A stretch of 64,000 nt of DNA, from contig JALUTQ010000028.1 in assembly GCA_032718865.1 (NCBI GenBank), positions 1 through 64,000 of the forward strand. Reading direction: 5' to 3'. Made by a program: the position numbers and the translations under genes. Below, piece after piece: positions 8,224-19,969 of the stretch. The notes below the pieces were generated by a model. That model did not search any database, was not told the origin of the DNA, and was given only the letters and a program-made list of their open reading frames with translations. Position 1 is the first letter of the stretch, and each line of letters begins with the position of its first letter. The stretch comes from Tilletia caries (taxonomy: Eukaryota > Basidiomycota > Exobasidiomycetes > Tilletiales > Tilletiaceae).

Positions 8224-8517
8224 AGGCATGACAGACCCCTGTATGATGATAATCATGATCAACGAACACGCTTTGCCCTGACAGACACACAGTTCTTCTG
8301 CTCTGAGTGGGAGCGCGCAGGAACAACTGACACGAGAATGGTAGCTCTGATGGGAGGTCTGATGATCAATGTCGGGAATGATCATCCGAACGCATTAAAA
8401 CCGCTTGATCGTATTTTGGCTGAACCTTCTCCACCACCACCACCACCCCTCATCAACAGGCAGGACTGCAGATCGGAGTGAACCCTCTCCAGCCCTCCCC
8501 GGCCTCGGTACCCCAGG
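8224..8517. other. Short intergenic stretch
   Basis: AT-rich 3' flank of gene 7648, then a CACCAC-rich run (8432-8447) leading into the next start codon. No further feature was recognised. Confidence 0.4.
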
Positions 8518-9124
8518 ATGCCTCCTCGATTCGACTTCGACGCCGCTGTGGCCCGGCACCTCGAACCATACAGCGCAATCATTCCCGACCTGGAGAGGAT
8601 CCGTCGCGAACAAAGCGACCACGTCGAGAATACGCTCAGGTGGAGGATCCAGCTCAACTGTCCGTGCTCCGATTTCTTCGAACCCGCCCTCGCCATTCAC
8701 AAACAGTTTCTCCTCAAGATGGCGGCGTACAATCTACCCCCTGTCACCATCGGAACGACTCACCCCGATCGCTACGTGTACGGTGCGATTGTCATCGTCA
8801 CGGAAGCCAGGTACCCGGGCTGGCCATGGCCCCGAGGCTGGTGGTGGGACGGCGTCACCGAGGCCGAGCTCAGGGCGGTCGTCACAGAGATGTGCACCAT
8901 CCTCGCGGATCCCCGCGTCACGGTCCAAGCAACCTTCCCCCCCGACCCGCCTCCCCTCGAGGTATGGGAGGGTGAAACATACCGAGGAGCGGATGGACGA
9001 TTGGTACGTTGGATCCTTCCCACTCCCTCTCTCCCGGCCGCGCTGCGTGCCTCTGTTCTATGCGCACGGATGCTTGGCTGACACACGTGCTTTTCAGCGG
9101 CAGAGAGAGCGCCGAATAGCCTGA
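8518..9124 (+). CDS. Hypothetical protein, two exons (170 aa)
   Basis: Exon 1 8518-9003, intron 9004-9097 (GTACGT...TTTTCAG, branch-like GCTGACA), exon 2 9098-9124. The intron is phase 0 and the product ends in a short basic tail (RQRERRIA). Exon 1 encodes a tryptophan-rich segment (GWPWPRGWWWDGV near residue 101) in an otherwise mixed, probably soluble protein. No relative was recognised. The same direction and setting as the paralog genes suggest it belongs to the same subtelomeric block. Confidence 0.6.
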
Positions 9125-9696
9125 CGCAGGAGCGACACAAAACACGTAGCGTCAGCCAATGCCATTTCGCTTCACGACGAGCCCATCCCACACCAGCCAG
9201 CCCACACCCATTGTAATCCGGCTCTGAACTGCAATGAATGCTCAAACGCCATCATGCATTTCTTCCTTCTTCTGAGAGATCCATTGATGATGAGCCCGGC
9301 GTGTTGCTTTCACCAAGCCCTAAAAACGCCCGGACAAACCTGAAAAGAAGGAGGAGAGCATGCCTAAGTAAAGGGGCCACCGGCGACATCGTCCGTCTCG
9401 GCCATGTGGCAGCGGACAAGACGTCCCACGTGGTCATCACGTGAGCGCAAATAATCTGAAACAGGATGGCGTGGGAAAATAAGATCAGGTGAAACCACGC
9501 TAAACAGGGAGGAATGCATTCCTCTTTCCTCTTCACTATTTAAGCCGACCACCACGACCACCACGACCATCGACCCGACCACGACATACGCGAAAAACAA
9601 GGCACTTTCCAACTCACCTTGGGAAGGTCAAGCAACGGATTATCATACTAACACACACATATATCTAATACCGCCCTACTTTTCTCATTTCCGAAG
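9125..9696 (+). promoter_or_regulatory. Intergenic region and promoter of gene 9697
   Basis: Two CACGTG boxes lie close together (9427-9432 and 9438-9443), followed by TATTTAA at 9537-9543 and a (ACCACG) run at about 9550-9570. Nothing coding was recognised in 9125-9420. Confidence 0.45.
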
Positions 9697-10977
9697 ATGG
9701 CAAATCACAAGCAGGTGAGTTCGGCTCCTCACCAACATGGGGTGAAGGATCGACTCGCCCCCATCCATAGTTCCAAACTGACGATTCCGAGTCCTCACCT
9801 GTTTGAACAACAGACAACGTCCGAAGCCACCGATCCCACCGGACACAACGAGGTGAGTAATGCAAGGATCAGCAGGTCCGAGCGAAAGACACTCGATTGC
9901 TGACCCACCCTTCCATCTTCCAGATCAATCGTCATCTCCTAGTCACGGGCACATCGGCCCCAAACGCCGTCCCGCAGGTGAGTCCGCGCGATAGGCATAC
10001 TTCCACAGCCGCTTTCAAAGTAAGGAATGCTTTGGTTAACTAACCCACCCAATCCATTGTTGCTGTCCATCACTTCTCGTACTGGCTGAATAGGTCCTCT
10101 TCGGCAACCCGGACTTCGGACAGGCCGACATGCAAACGGACGCCGGTCGGTTCGTCGATCCAGCCCCGACGGCAGATCATACCTGGCTCGTACAGGGTGG
10201 TCAGATGGATTGGGACACGTGGTCGGTATGTACGATGGCTATCATCTCCGTCTGCAGTCTATGCCTGACACTGACCAAGAACCTCACCAATACAATGTGT
10301 ACCCAGAATGGCCCCTTCTTCGGCCAGGTGAGTCATAACACATCTGCTGATGGAAACTCGAACCACTTACAGAGTATGTGGTTGCTTGTTTGCAGGTGGG
10401 CCCCGAACACATCGGCGGTATGCCGGGCACCGTCATGAGTACGCTCAGTGTATGTATTACAGAACACCTGCGAGTACGCCGGCGTGCAATGGAAAGTAAC
10501 TGACCACCGCCTCGTCTTCTGCAGGGCCATCCTCTGGCCTGGACCAACCTGCCTGGGGCGGTCTTTGCCCCGGCACCTGGCAACCAAGGCGTCCTCCCAG
10601 TGACGCCCCAGCCGCACTCCGATGCCTCCGCCCCGCCAGCCTCGTCGAGTCCCGGCATCAGGAGCCAAGCCTCCCCGGCCGTCAGTTCCGACGACGAAGA
10701 GGAACCGACCAACAGCAGAAGCCTGACTGCCGAGGAGATCTTGGACAGGACCTTCGATGGGATGGACGACCCTTCGACGGCCATCCCTCTCAGCTCAGAC
10801 CCGGTCACCCCACAAGGCCAGCGGGTCCCAGCCGACTTCCGAGGCTCCCCGGCGCAACCCGCCAGCTCGGCCACTGCTGTGGGCACCGCCCCTGGCGCCC
10901 CTTGGTCCGCCTTGTCAGGGGCAACTCTGACAACCAGCCAGGTGCTCATGCCGCCCCCCCCCACCTACAACTACTAA
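9697..10977 (+). CDS. Seven-exon proline-rich protein (256 aa, unknown function)
   Basis: Exons by GT-AG sites and frame: 9697-9714, 9814-9852, 9924-9977, 10094-10225, 10307-10327, 10396-10449, 10525-10977. Donors are GTGAGT or GTATGT and most introns have a CTGAC/CTGAT branch site. Every exon length is a multiple of three, so all six introns are phase 0; the smallest exons encode 6 and 7 residues. The first half is rich in Asp, Gly and Pro with DWDTW and NGPFFGQ. The last exon (150 residues) is disordered and Ser/Pro/acidic, ending in PPPPTYNY. The stop is 52 bases before the helicase start, so the two may be regulated together. I do not recognise the family. Confidence 0.6.
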
Positions 10978-11029
10978 GATCACCAAAAATACCGCGCCAA
11001 GTGCGGTAGCAGCAACGGACCAAGAAAAA

Positions 11030-14000
11030 ATGATCCCATGTCCGCAATGTAAGGAGATGCAGCCGGGACGCAAGGCGCTGTGGTACCACGTCAAGGCCAT
11101 ACACGAACAAGAAGTCAAGGTGCTCTGCAAGGGCTGGAGCAAGCCAATCGGTGTCAAGCGTCAATCGACTAAAAAAAAGAATGGAGAGGATGTCAACGCA
11201 TACCACTGCCCAAAGTGCGACAAGACGTACGAGACGTCGCAGACACTCCAACGGCATGCCAAGGCTTGCCCGGGAACAAAGCCGGAGCCCGGCACCAGGG
11301 ACGAAGACGCTCCGCCTACCATCACCCTCGATCTCATCGACGAGTTGTGGTTCGACGACGAAGACGAAGGCGACCAGCCTTTTGAAAAACCGAACAACAA
11401 CCAGATGACACCCTGGGCAGCCCGCTCAGGATTCATGACCCTCCTCGACGGCGAGCAGCTCAAGGACTACGTCGCCGCCATCGACCTTCCCAAGAAAGGT
11501 ACCGACACGGCCGAGGGACACCTCTGCGACCTGGCCGCCAGCGCCCTTCGCGAGGCTGCGGAGAAGTTGAACAGCCTCCCCACCCACTACGCCCAGCTGA
11601 TGAACGCGAAGGACAAGAGCAAGATCCCGGTCACCCGACCGATGAATGCCCAGCCAACAACCTTGGCAAACTACATCAAGATCATCCAGAGACTCTGTCT
11701 TTTCTGCGTCCGAGTTCTCGACGCCGACGAAGACCTGGGCAAGGCGCAAGACACAGAAGACGCACCGTCGCCCTTAGCCAAGGTGCGGGCAGCACTCCAG
11801 CAGGACACCGTCCTCCGCGGCAAGGTCGTCCGCCTCAGCAACGACCCGGACAAGACTCTCATCTGGGAGATTGGCGAACACCTCCTGTCCGTCGCACTCC
11901 CGGACGACGTCGACGGTTCCGTCTTGTCCTTTTTCCTCGCGGCCATTGCCATCAAGCGGCCGGTGAACGGCACCTTCATCTCCGCCGGGGCGTACACACC
12001 CTTCCTCAGCCAGCTTTTATACTGTCTCCGACTCTGCTGGTTCTGGCACCATGCTCGGTACATCATCCGCAGCGGCGTGAACGCCAATCAAGGCCCGGAG
12101 GCCAAGAGCGCCTCCCAACAAATCAGCGCCTTGCACACAAGCAAGCTGGGCCCCGACGCCGACATCAACTCCGGCGGCAACGCCATCCAAAGCTTGCGGG
12201 CCTTTGGCATGGCAACAGCCAAGGTATGTGACTGACTTTCCAAGTAAGAGAGCTGCATTCCACCGACTGACTTTATTCTTTCTACACCACCATTTTCTCT
12301 AGGCGGAAGGAGGCAAGGACACCATCATGTGGTCGGCCGACGGGCAGACGGTGGCCGTCGCTGGACACTGGGTCAAGTTGCAAGACGTCAAGACCATGAT
12401 GAAGGACGCCATCACCACCGCCGAGCAGCAGCTCAAGACTCTGCTCGCAAGGGCGAAGGATCAAAGCTTCCTGGCCAACTTCGACTTCGCCAAGGTCGTC
12501 GACAAGCCCTCCCAAGACGAAGCCGACATGTGGTTCGGCAGCATGGCCTCCAACGAGGACCACCTCGACCTCCGCTCCTACAGCAACCAGGTCTTGCCCA
12601 CCATCCTCTCCCTGAGGAAGGACGTCGGCTTGGACAGGTGGATGGCCGAGCCCGACTGGGACAAGGTCCAGCGCCTCTGGGACGAGGAGAACGACTTTCT
12701 CAAGTCCCTCCTCGTCGCCGTCCACATCACCAGTGGAATGCCCAGCCGCGGGTCCGAGCTCCTCGAGACGACCTGGCGGAACGACTACGGAACCCGCCTC
12801 CGCAACGTTCTCGCGGGACACGACGGCGAGATCCTCTTGGACTCCACCTACAGCAAGACGGAGTACAAGTCAACAAGGATCAAGCAGAACCTCCGCTTCT
12901 TGCATCCCCGCCTCGCCAACATCATGGCGATCTACCTCAGCACCGTCCGCCAGACGACCGACAGGCTGTTCAGACGGAAACACAAGGCTAGCCGCAACTA
13001 CCTGTGGTGCAATGTCAACCCAAACGTGGAGAGAAGGGTCGCGAGATGGGACACCACCATCCTCAGCAGGGAGCTCACAGAGCGCGCCACCCGGGCCCAT
13101 GTCGGCAAGGGACTCAACGTCAGTCAGTTCCGGCAACTCATCGAGGCCGTCGCCCACAAGCACTTCAGGACCGGACGCCTCCGACAGGCCATGTCCGTCC
13201 TCTTCCCTGCCGAGTCCACCAAGGACAACGAGGACGACAACCTCGACGACCTCACCCTCCTCGGCCTGGATGGGTACAGCGACGACGTGGACGACATCGC
13301 CGACGCCGCCGCTGACCACATGGCAGGCCTGGGCCCTGGTCGGCATGGACACGGTCAAGACCCCTTCTCAGCCCAGTCCGGACGCTCCGACGAGACAAGT
13401 TGGATCCATTACGCCCGCCAAAAAATACATCGCGCGGGAATGGACGAGGGCGTCATCAGCAATGCCCGGGTGGCTTCCCGGGTATACCAAGCGTTCTTCG
13501 GCCTCTTCGGTGCCACAGCACCAGCTCCGACGCCTTCCATCGCGGGACAGACACACACAGCCACAATGGCACCGGCAGTCCCTTCCTTGCCCGCCACGCC
13601 GACTCCTGCGGCAACGACACCGGTCCTACCCATGTCAACCATCACCCCGTTGCCTCAGACGCCCACCCCCGTCAGCAACTTCAACATCCGCGCTCACACA
13701 GGCACACTCTCAACCGGCCGCAACTGGTTCGCCCCTCCCTTCGACGGATTCCAAGGACGAAGGCCCCTCTCCCCCAACACCCTCAAGGCCGTCCTCTCTC
13801 TCACCAAAGGGAGTGCACCAAGACGGCCGCTCCCGCTGCCAATCAGCGACACCTTGGCAATCATGGGGCAAGGCATGACCAACGTCGCCTGCATCGTCAA
13901 GACCAACGGAGGCAAGTCCCTCCTCTGGCAGGTGGACGCCACCCTCGGACGCAAGGACATCCCCTCCTTCTCCCTCCTCGTCGTCCCCTACCTCTCCCTC

Positions 14001-16254
14001 ATCGACGACATCAAGCGCGTCTGCACGGAGAAGGGCATCAAGTACGCACTCTGGAACGAGCCCTTCACCATCGGCCCCAACGGCCCACAGATCGTCATCG
14101 TCTCCCTCAGCAGGACCTACATGACCCCCTTCCTCCAATGGGTCGCCGATCCAGAGATCCAGGCCGCCCTGCGAAGGGTCTTCGTCGACGAGGCCCACGT
14201 CCTCTTCGATGAACTCTTCCGTAAGGTACGTGACAGCAATTATCGATATGGGTTCAGACAAAAACGAATACTGACAACAGCTCTTTCTTTCTTTCTTCGT
14301 CTCCATCGTGCAGGACATCGAAGACTTTGCCAAGATCCCGGAGCGACTGCCCAACAAGCAGTTCGTCTACCTCTCCGCGACCATCCCGCCCGCCTGCGAG
14401 GAGAGCCTCGAGAGGGCGACGTGCATGCCCATCCGCTTCCTCAGGGAGGGCACCAACCGCGAAAACATCGCATACTCCCTCGTCGACGTCACCAACGAGG
14501 CGGGCGCCATGCTCCACATTCGGGACGCAATCGAACGCCTCACCACCGGGCCCAATCAAGGCCGGCAAGCCCTCATCATCTGCCGGGACAAGCCAACCGT
14601 CAGAAGGGTCGCGAAAGCCCTCGGTTGCCCGGGGTACTACTCCACCGAGGACCCCAAGGAGCGCCTGGAGATGGAGGAGAACATGAGCAACTTCAAGGCT
14701 CGGATCGCATGCATCATGGTGGCCACATACGGCGCAGGCACAGGCATCGACTACGAGGCCCTCGACTTCGTGGCCATCCTCGGCCACCTGTACTCCATGG
14801 CGGCCGCCTTGCAAGCAACGGGACGCGCAGGTCGGCGTGGACAGAGGGCCGAGGCCCACTTCTACAACTACATCAACGGGCCTCAAACACCAGAGCCGGA
14901 CGGAATCCACCCTCGCTCCGACGACGACGCCGTCGGCATGCTCTTCGCCGGAAAGCGATGCTTGCGCCAGCCCATCTCCCAGTGGCTCGACGGACGCATC
15001 GTAAGCTGCATCGACCTCGCCGCCGAATGGTGCTCCGTCTGCACGGCCACATACGACGGCGCGCCCGAGCCGACGAAGACCGTGAGGGACGGTAAGCGAC
15101 GACTCATCGAGCCGGCCGAAGCACAACCGCCGGCTAAGCGGAATATGGTCGAAACACCACCGGCTCCTTCAAACAAAAGGCACTGGCCTCTCTTCAATTC
15201 CTTCCAGTCTCCGTTCTTACCAGCAAGTGTGAGTAGACAAGGAAACGCACGGAAGGCGGGCTTAAGACTTGTTACTGACACATACATAAACTTTTCGCAG
15301 AGCAAGGTAAAGAAGGCAAGGATTGAAGAGCCCACAGGCACGACAACTCCCCGCCCTTTCGCGAGGAAGCAAATCCGCCCCGCCTCCTCGCCCGATTATG
15401 GGCCCCCAGGACAGAGGAAGCTGGCCTTGGCAGACCGCCCCCCCACGCCACGCGCTTGGCCAATGCAGGACGGAGCAAGCCAGCCGTCTTCAAGTGCAGA
15501 ATCGTCCTCCTCCGGCGGCCAAGTCGACTCCCCATCCGCCTACAAAGCCCCACAGTACCCGGTCGTCATGCGCCCTCTCTCCGAGCGCGTGCCGGTGTTC
15601 AAGTCCCCACACGCGGGTGCCTCCGGTACATCCTCGCCGTATCCACGAAAGGTCAATAGATGGAGTCCCTCAACGCACAGTCCAGCAAGAGTGGCGATCA
15701 CCTACTTCCATAACGGCATCACAAACCACGCCCGCAAGATCTTTCCCGCGATACTCAAGGCCAACTTGAGGATGACCGACACAAACTGCCCAATGTGCTG
15801 CGCCGTACAGCGGGACGAGATGCACAAGCCGGCAAAGTGTCCAATGAAGGATGTCAACTTGGGCGCCCAGATCGAATACCGAGAGGACAACACCTGGACC
15901 GCCCCCTTGTCCTGCTGGACCTGCGGCCTGCCGGACGCCTACTGCAACTGCGAGAAGAAGGGAGGCACGGAACCCTCCCAAAGGACCCGGGATGCCGTCA
16001 GAGGCATTCTCCTCCTCCTCACCCACAACGAGGACGTGCGCGACGAGGCCGTCTCCTACGCACAGGGCATGTACAACCCGGAGTACACCTTGGGCCCACC
16101 GCGAGGACCAGGACTTTTGGCCCCCGAGTGGCAGGAGACCGTCGTCTTCATGAACGACATCAAGGTATACAGGGCCTTCCCCGCCGTCGCCGCCGTCCTC
16201 ATCATGATGAATGACATCGCCGTCAACGGCACCACGGTAGAATGGGAGGAGTGA
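11030..16254 (+). CDS. Telomere-linked RecQ-like helicase with zinc fingers (1661 aa)
   Basis: Exons 11030-12223, 12303-14225, 14314-15228, 15301-16254; all three introns are phase 0. The third (72 bases, GTGAGT...TTCGCAG) is also free of stops. N-terminus: two zinc-finger-like motifs (CPQC...HVKAIH and CPKC...HAKAC, residues ~4-80). Middle: an SGMPSRGSELLETTWRN segment typical of fungal subtelomeric helicases. Helicase core: KTNGGKS (Walker A), VDEAHVLFDE (DEAH-type box), LSATIPP, VATYGAGTGIDY, QATGRAGRRGQ. The C-terminus has Cys/His clusters (CPMCCAV, CWTCG). Such genes (S. pombe tlh, Ustilago UTASa) sit next to telomeres and are linked to telomere survival without telomerase. Here it is about 7 kb from the innermost telomere repeats. 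All core motifs seem intact. Confidence 0.85.
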
Positions 16255-17152
16255 ATGCGCGGAGGATGGCAATAGGCGACATTGGGATAAATTGTGACAG
16301 CCCATATGGCAACGTAGTATACTAGCTCGGACCCAATACCTTCTGTTTCCCTTTCCCGTGCACGTCCAGTGTGCACATAAATAAATTCTGTTCAAGTTCA
16401 ATTCAGGGTTGGAAATAGTGTGAGATTAATTAGAAGTGGTCAAGTGGAAGAACGTCAAAGAGTCTAATTTATTTTTAGAACGAGCGGAAGCGTAAGTTCG
16501 CTCACCGGGCGCAGTATACAAATTTTGCCGGACACCGGCGGAGATGGTATTATTTTAGCAAACAGTCGCCACGAATGACGGACGAGAAAAAAAAGGTAGA
16601 AGGGTTTCGAGGAGTTCGGGGTGGTGGCGGTCGTGAGCACCGCACATTGAAAAGGAGAAGAGTAGAGGAGGACGAGAAAATTTTGGAAAATAAATGAATT
16701 GGATTGGGGTATACCGCAAGGGCTGCCGTACGAGGAAAAATATTTTTCCTGGAGAGAGGACACCGACAGGGGGGCTGACGGACAAGGGGGGTGTTTTTCT
16801 TGGGAAGAGTGGAGGCGCTCATGGCAAAGTCAGACGTGCGGTAGAGATATGATAGATATAAGGACGGAAAGGAGCAAGGGTGAGACGGAATGTGGGGGTT
16901 GAGAATGTCCTGGGAGTGGGATAGAAGGGAGAAAGACACGCGATCGGAAACGCAAGGAAAATTGGGTTGGGCAGTGGGGGCACATTGATTTGGCGGAAAG
17001 GACAAGAGGAAAAAAAAAAGAGGGAAAATGCCTTTATCAATAAATGCGGACGGTAAGCGTATTGGTGTGATGGTAGAAAGGGGTGAAGCGCCCAGGGGAG
17101 CGATGCCGCCCAGACGGACATGAGCAGGGGCGAAGAAAGGGAGATGACGTGC
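16255..17152. other. Intergenic, purine-rich, no gene recognised
   Basis: 3' flank of the helicase followed by about 600 bases of G/A-rich DNA (16500-17100). The open frames on the minus strand are low-complexity Ser/Pro/Phe translations of this bias and were not accepted. Confidence 0.4.
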
Positions 17153-17285
17153 GGTTGGACGCGGGACATAGTGGGTTGGACGGCGTTAAATAGTGGTTGG
17201 ACAGCTGACAATAATGGTTGGACAGCCTTAAATGATGGTTGGACAGCCTAAAATATTGGTTGGACGGCCGAAATGTCGGTTAGAC
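17153..17285. repeat. 21-bp minisatellite (GGTTGGAC units)
   Basis: The octamer GGTTGGAC recurs at 17153, 17174, 17195, 17216, 17237 and 17258, exactly every 21 bases, with a variant (GGTTAGAC) at 17278. The fuller unit is close to GGTTGGACAGCCTTAAAT. Further single copies, no longer in phase, lie to about 17460. Confidence 0.85.
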
Positions 17286-17510
17286 CAAGCCACAATTTCG
17301 GGGTATTAGAAAATGTGGTTGGACATGCGGTTGGACAGGCCTGAAACCGGTTGGACTTACAACCAGTTGTAACAAAACCTTAATTTCATGCGGTTGGACA
17401 TTTAGACTCATTTTAAGTTTGAGGCACTGGAGCAGTGTCCCGACGTGTCCAACAGGTTGGACTGTCTGTACATATGGTTAGGGTCGGTGTGCGACGAGGA
17501 ATGCGCAACA

Positions 17511-18752
17511 TCACGCGAAGGGTCGCAGGCAGTCGTGGGCGAGGTTGGGTTCGCTGTAATCACTTCCGTAAGCCGACCGAAGAAGGCGCAGCTTGTAGAA
17601 GTAATACGTTGACGCATTCTCGTCTTCAGGTACCCACGCCCGAGTTCGAGCTTGACGACGTTGGTCATACGGGTTGACGGGGAACGCCTCGCGCATACGG
17701 TCGAACAAAAGCGTAAGCGTCGACATCTCCGCGGCCTCCATGTCCGACAGTCCAGTGTACCAGACCCGCGCGTTCTTCTCCAATACCAGCGGCAAGGTAC
17801 GTACGACTGCCATCCTCCAAGCAGGGTCGGGATCCGAGCGAGCTATGCCGTGCACCAGGCTGATGAAATCCTCCAACTCGTTGGGGTCACCATTGAAATC
17901 GCCCAGGTATTCCGGCTTGCAGTGTGGCACTCGTCCCGTGATGCGCGAGACCGAAGGAGAAGAGGTTGCGGTCGTCGATGTCAAAGAGTCGAGGGTGGAT
18001 CCGACAACGTTTGGACGACTGGCCACCGGAGTGGAAGACCGAGGAGGGATGGTCTCGATCGAAGCTCGAGGCGGAACGGGTTCACTCGCGACCTTGGTGA
18101 GTGGCTGGGGAGCGAGTGAGGATGTCGTGTGTGGGGAGGATGAGGCTGCTGACGTTCGATCCTTCATCAGATCAATGAAGGTCGTCACGTTGATCCCGAA
18201 AGGTCGAAGCAACATGCGGAAGGCGTCCTTCTCTCCTTGCTGAAGGCGGGAGAAGACTTCGACGGGGTTGTCGCTATCGACAAAGGCGAGGTGAGGTGGA
18301 ATGGCGGTGGTACGAGGACCTTCGACGCCGACCTTACTCGTAGCAGCTTTGGTCTTGCCCTTGGAGGATGCGGAGGCTTGACCGGGTTGAGAGGCGGAAG
18401 GGGACGGTGAGTTCCGATCCTTCTCGAGTGTATCCAGCCGTGACTGAAGGAGCTTGAACCGGTCTAGAACCTGATGCAACACTGTGTGTTCAGCATCTTC
18501 GGCGCCGACGACGTCTGGGCCGGGACGGTTCTGTTCGGCATTGGCGGTGGCTTCGGACGCGACGGAACCAAGCGGAGGGACGGAGCTCAGGGAGCTGCTA
18601 TCCGGAGCTTGTGTGGATTGTGTGGGGTGGGACTCGTCGAATCCTTGCTGGTCGGACTCAGCGAGTCGTTGGATGTGCTCCGGCGGAGCGGTAGTTGGGG
18701 GCATACTGCCGTGAAGATCCTGGTGAGAACCTGGGTTCGTGCCGACACCCAT
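17511..18752 (-). pseudogene. LTR-retrotransposon gag-like fragment (413 aa)
   Basis: A disordered Ser/Pro/Gln N-terminal half includes a short coiled-coil-like stretch (LDRFKLLQSRLDTLEKD). It is followed by a retrotransposon gag core: HCKPEYLGDFNGDPNELEDF, then WRMAVVRTLPLVLEKNARVW and an FDRMREAFP segment. No zinc knuckle, protease or reverse transcriptase follows; the frame stops at 17511 against the GGTTGGAC repeat region. No LTR pair was found. This is either a gag remnant of a Ty3/gypsy-type element or a captured gag gene. A TATATATA motif at about 18914-18921 lies upstream on the minus strand. Confidence 0.65.
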
Positions 18753-19256
18753 CAGTTGGCAAGATCAGCGATCCGCTCTCATCACCATGTCAAGGTAAAG
18801 AATGTACTAACCTGCGGTTAGGAAGAAGGGTTGCAACGCAGACCCAAGTGAGAAGAGAGAGAATGTGATGATTGATGATCAAAGAGGAAATAGCTACAAA
18901 GGAAGAGTGGCGATATATATAGATATAGGGAAGAGTGCTTGGTAGGAGTGGTTTGCGAGGAAGAGAGGAGAGGGAGTTGGGCCGACCACGAGGGAGGACG
19001 AACCATTGCGCAACGATGAGGAAGCAGGAGTGAGAAAGAACTCGGCCGAGAGAGCGAGAACGGAGCAAAGCGGAATGAAAAGGAAGAGAGGGAATAGGGA
19101 TGGATCGGGAAGAGTCGTGTGGAAACCATGTGGAGGCAGCGTACCAGCACAGACGCTGAAATTATCGACATGCTTGTGAGACCTCAGACCCTTGGTAACT
19201 GATTCCTCTCACAGTTGTTCTCAACAAGCACTAAGCAGACATCCCGCTTGCCATTG
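18753..19256. other. Flank of the gag fragment
   Basis: Upstream (minus-strand) region of the gag frame, with a TATATATA stretch near 18914 and otherwise G/A-rich DNA. No gene was recognised. Confidence 0.35.
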
Positions 19257-19265
19257 GCAAAAAAC

Positions 19266-19725
19266 GAGGTTAATCACAGGATGGTACGGAGATTTTTGAA
19301 AAACCACAGGATGGTACGCCCATTATCTTACCATCGGAAGGTACGGAGATTACATTCGCCGACCTCATTTCGAGGAGAAGATTGAGAGTGCTTTCTGGGA
19401 AGAAAAGTCTCAGGATACAGCACTCTCTAATCGCAAGTCGCAACCGATCGCATCGCAGAAAGGCCTGTTTTGCTCTCCTAAGCCTCACATGCCTACCATT
19501 GGATTTTCAGGTCAATTATTCAGGAGCCGCGAGAGCTTCGGCGGTCTGAGGCGGGCCAAAAAAAAATTGGAATTTTCGACCCGGAAATACCTTTAATCTG
19601 TGCTTAATGAGATGAGGTCGGCCATACAAGGTCCTCATACCCTTCCAGCATGGTAAGATAGTGAGCGTACCATCCTGTGGTTTTTCGAGAATTTGTGTAC
19701 TATTAACTATCCTGTGGTTAACCTC
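19266..19725. mobile_element. 460-bp MITE with 9-bp target duplication (MULE-type)
   Basis: Perfect 9-bp direct repeats GCAAAAAAC flank the element (19257-19265 and 19726-19734). Imperfect terminal inverted repeats of about 75 bases start GAGGTTAA[TC]CACAGGAT and share CCACAGGATGGTACG and TATCTTACCAT, with one extra insertion in the right arm. The interior has no coding capacity. Long inverted repeats with a 9-bp duplication point to Mutator-like (MULE) mobilisation. Confidence 0.85.
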
Positions 19726-19969
19726 GCAAAAAACAGGACTTATCATTTCATTGGGAAAAATCCTTGTAGCCTTTTAGGGCAGATTGCAGGCGTTCGATTA
19801 TTCCTACGCGTGGCGACCGGTGACTAATGACAAAGTTTGAGAGAAATTCAGTGAGAGTTGCTTGGGGAAAAGGTGTGGACGATAATTGGTTGATTTTGTT
19901 ACGGCCGTAGAGGCGTAGAAATGGTCGCGCAAAAAAACCAGTCCTAAAGTCTGGGTAATCAATGATTTA

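Noticed and set aside
8405..9124. Overlapping frames of 239 and 165 codons around the 8518 gene
   Set aside because: They are out of frame with the chosen ATG and look like GC-rich shadows; only their shared tail matches exon 2 of the spliced gene.
12282..15126. Long minus-strand frames opposite the helicase
   Set aside because: Antisense shadows of GC-rich coding sequence; the + strand has all helicase motifs.
16464..17211. Minus-strand Ser/Phe/Pro-rich frames
   Set aside because: Composition artefact of purine-rich DNA; no conserved motif or splice structure.
17653..18243. Plus-strand frames opposite gag
   Set aside because: Antisense shadows; only the minus-strand frame has gag similarity.
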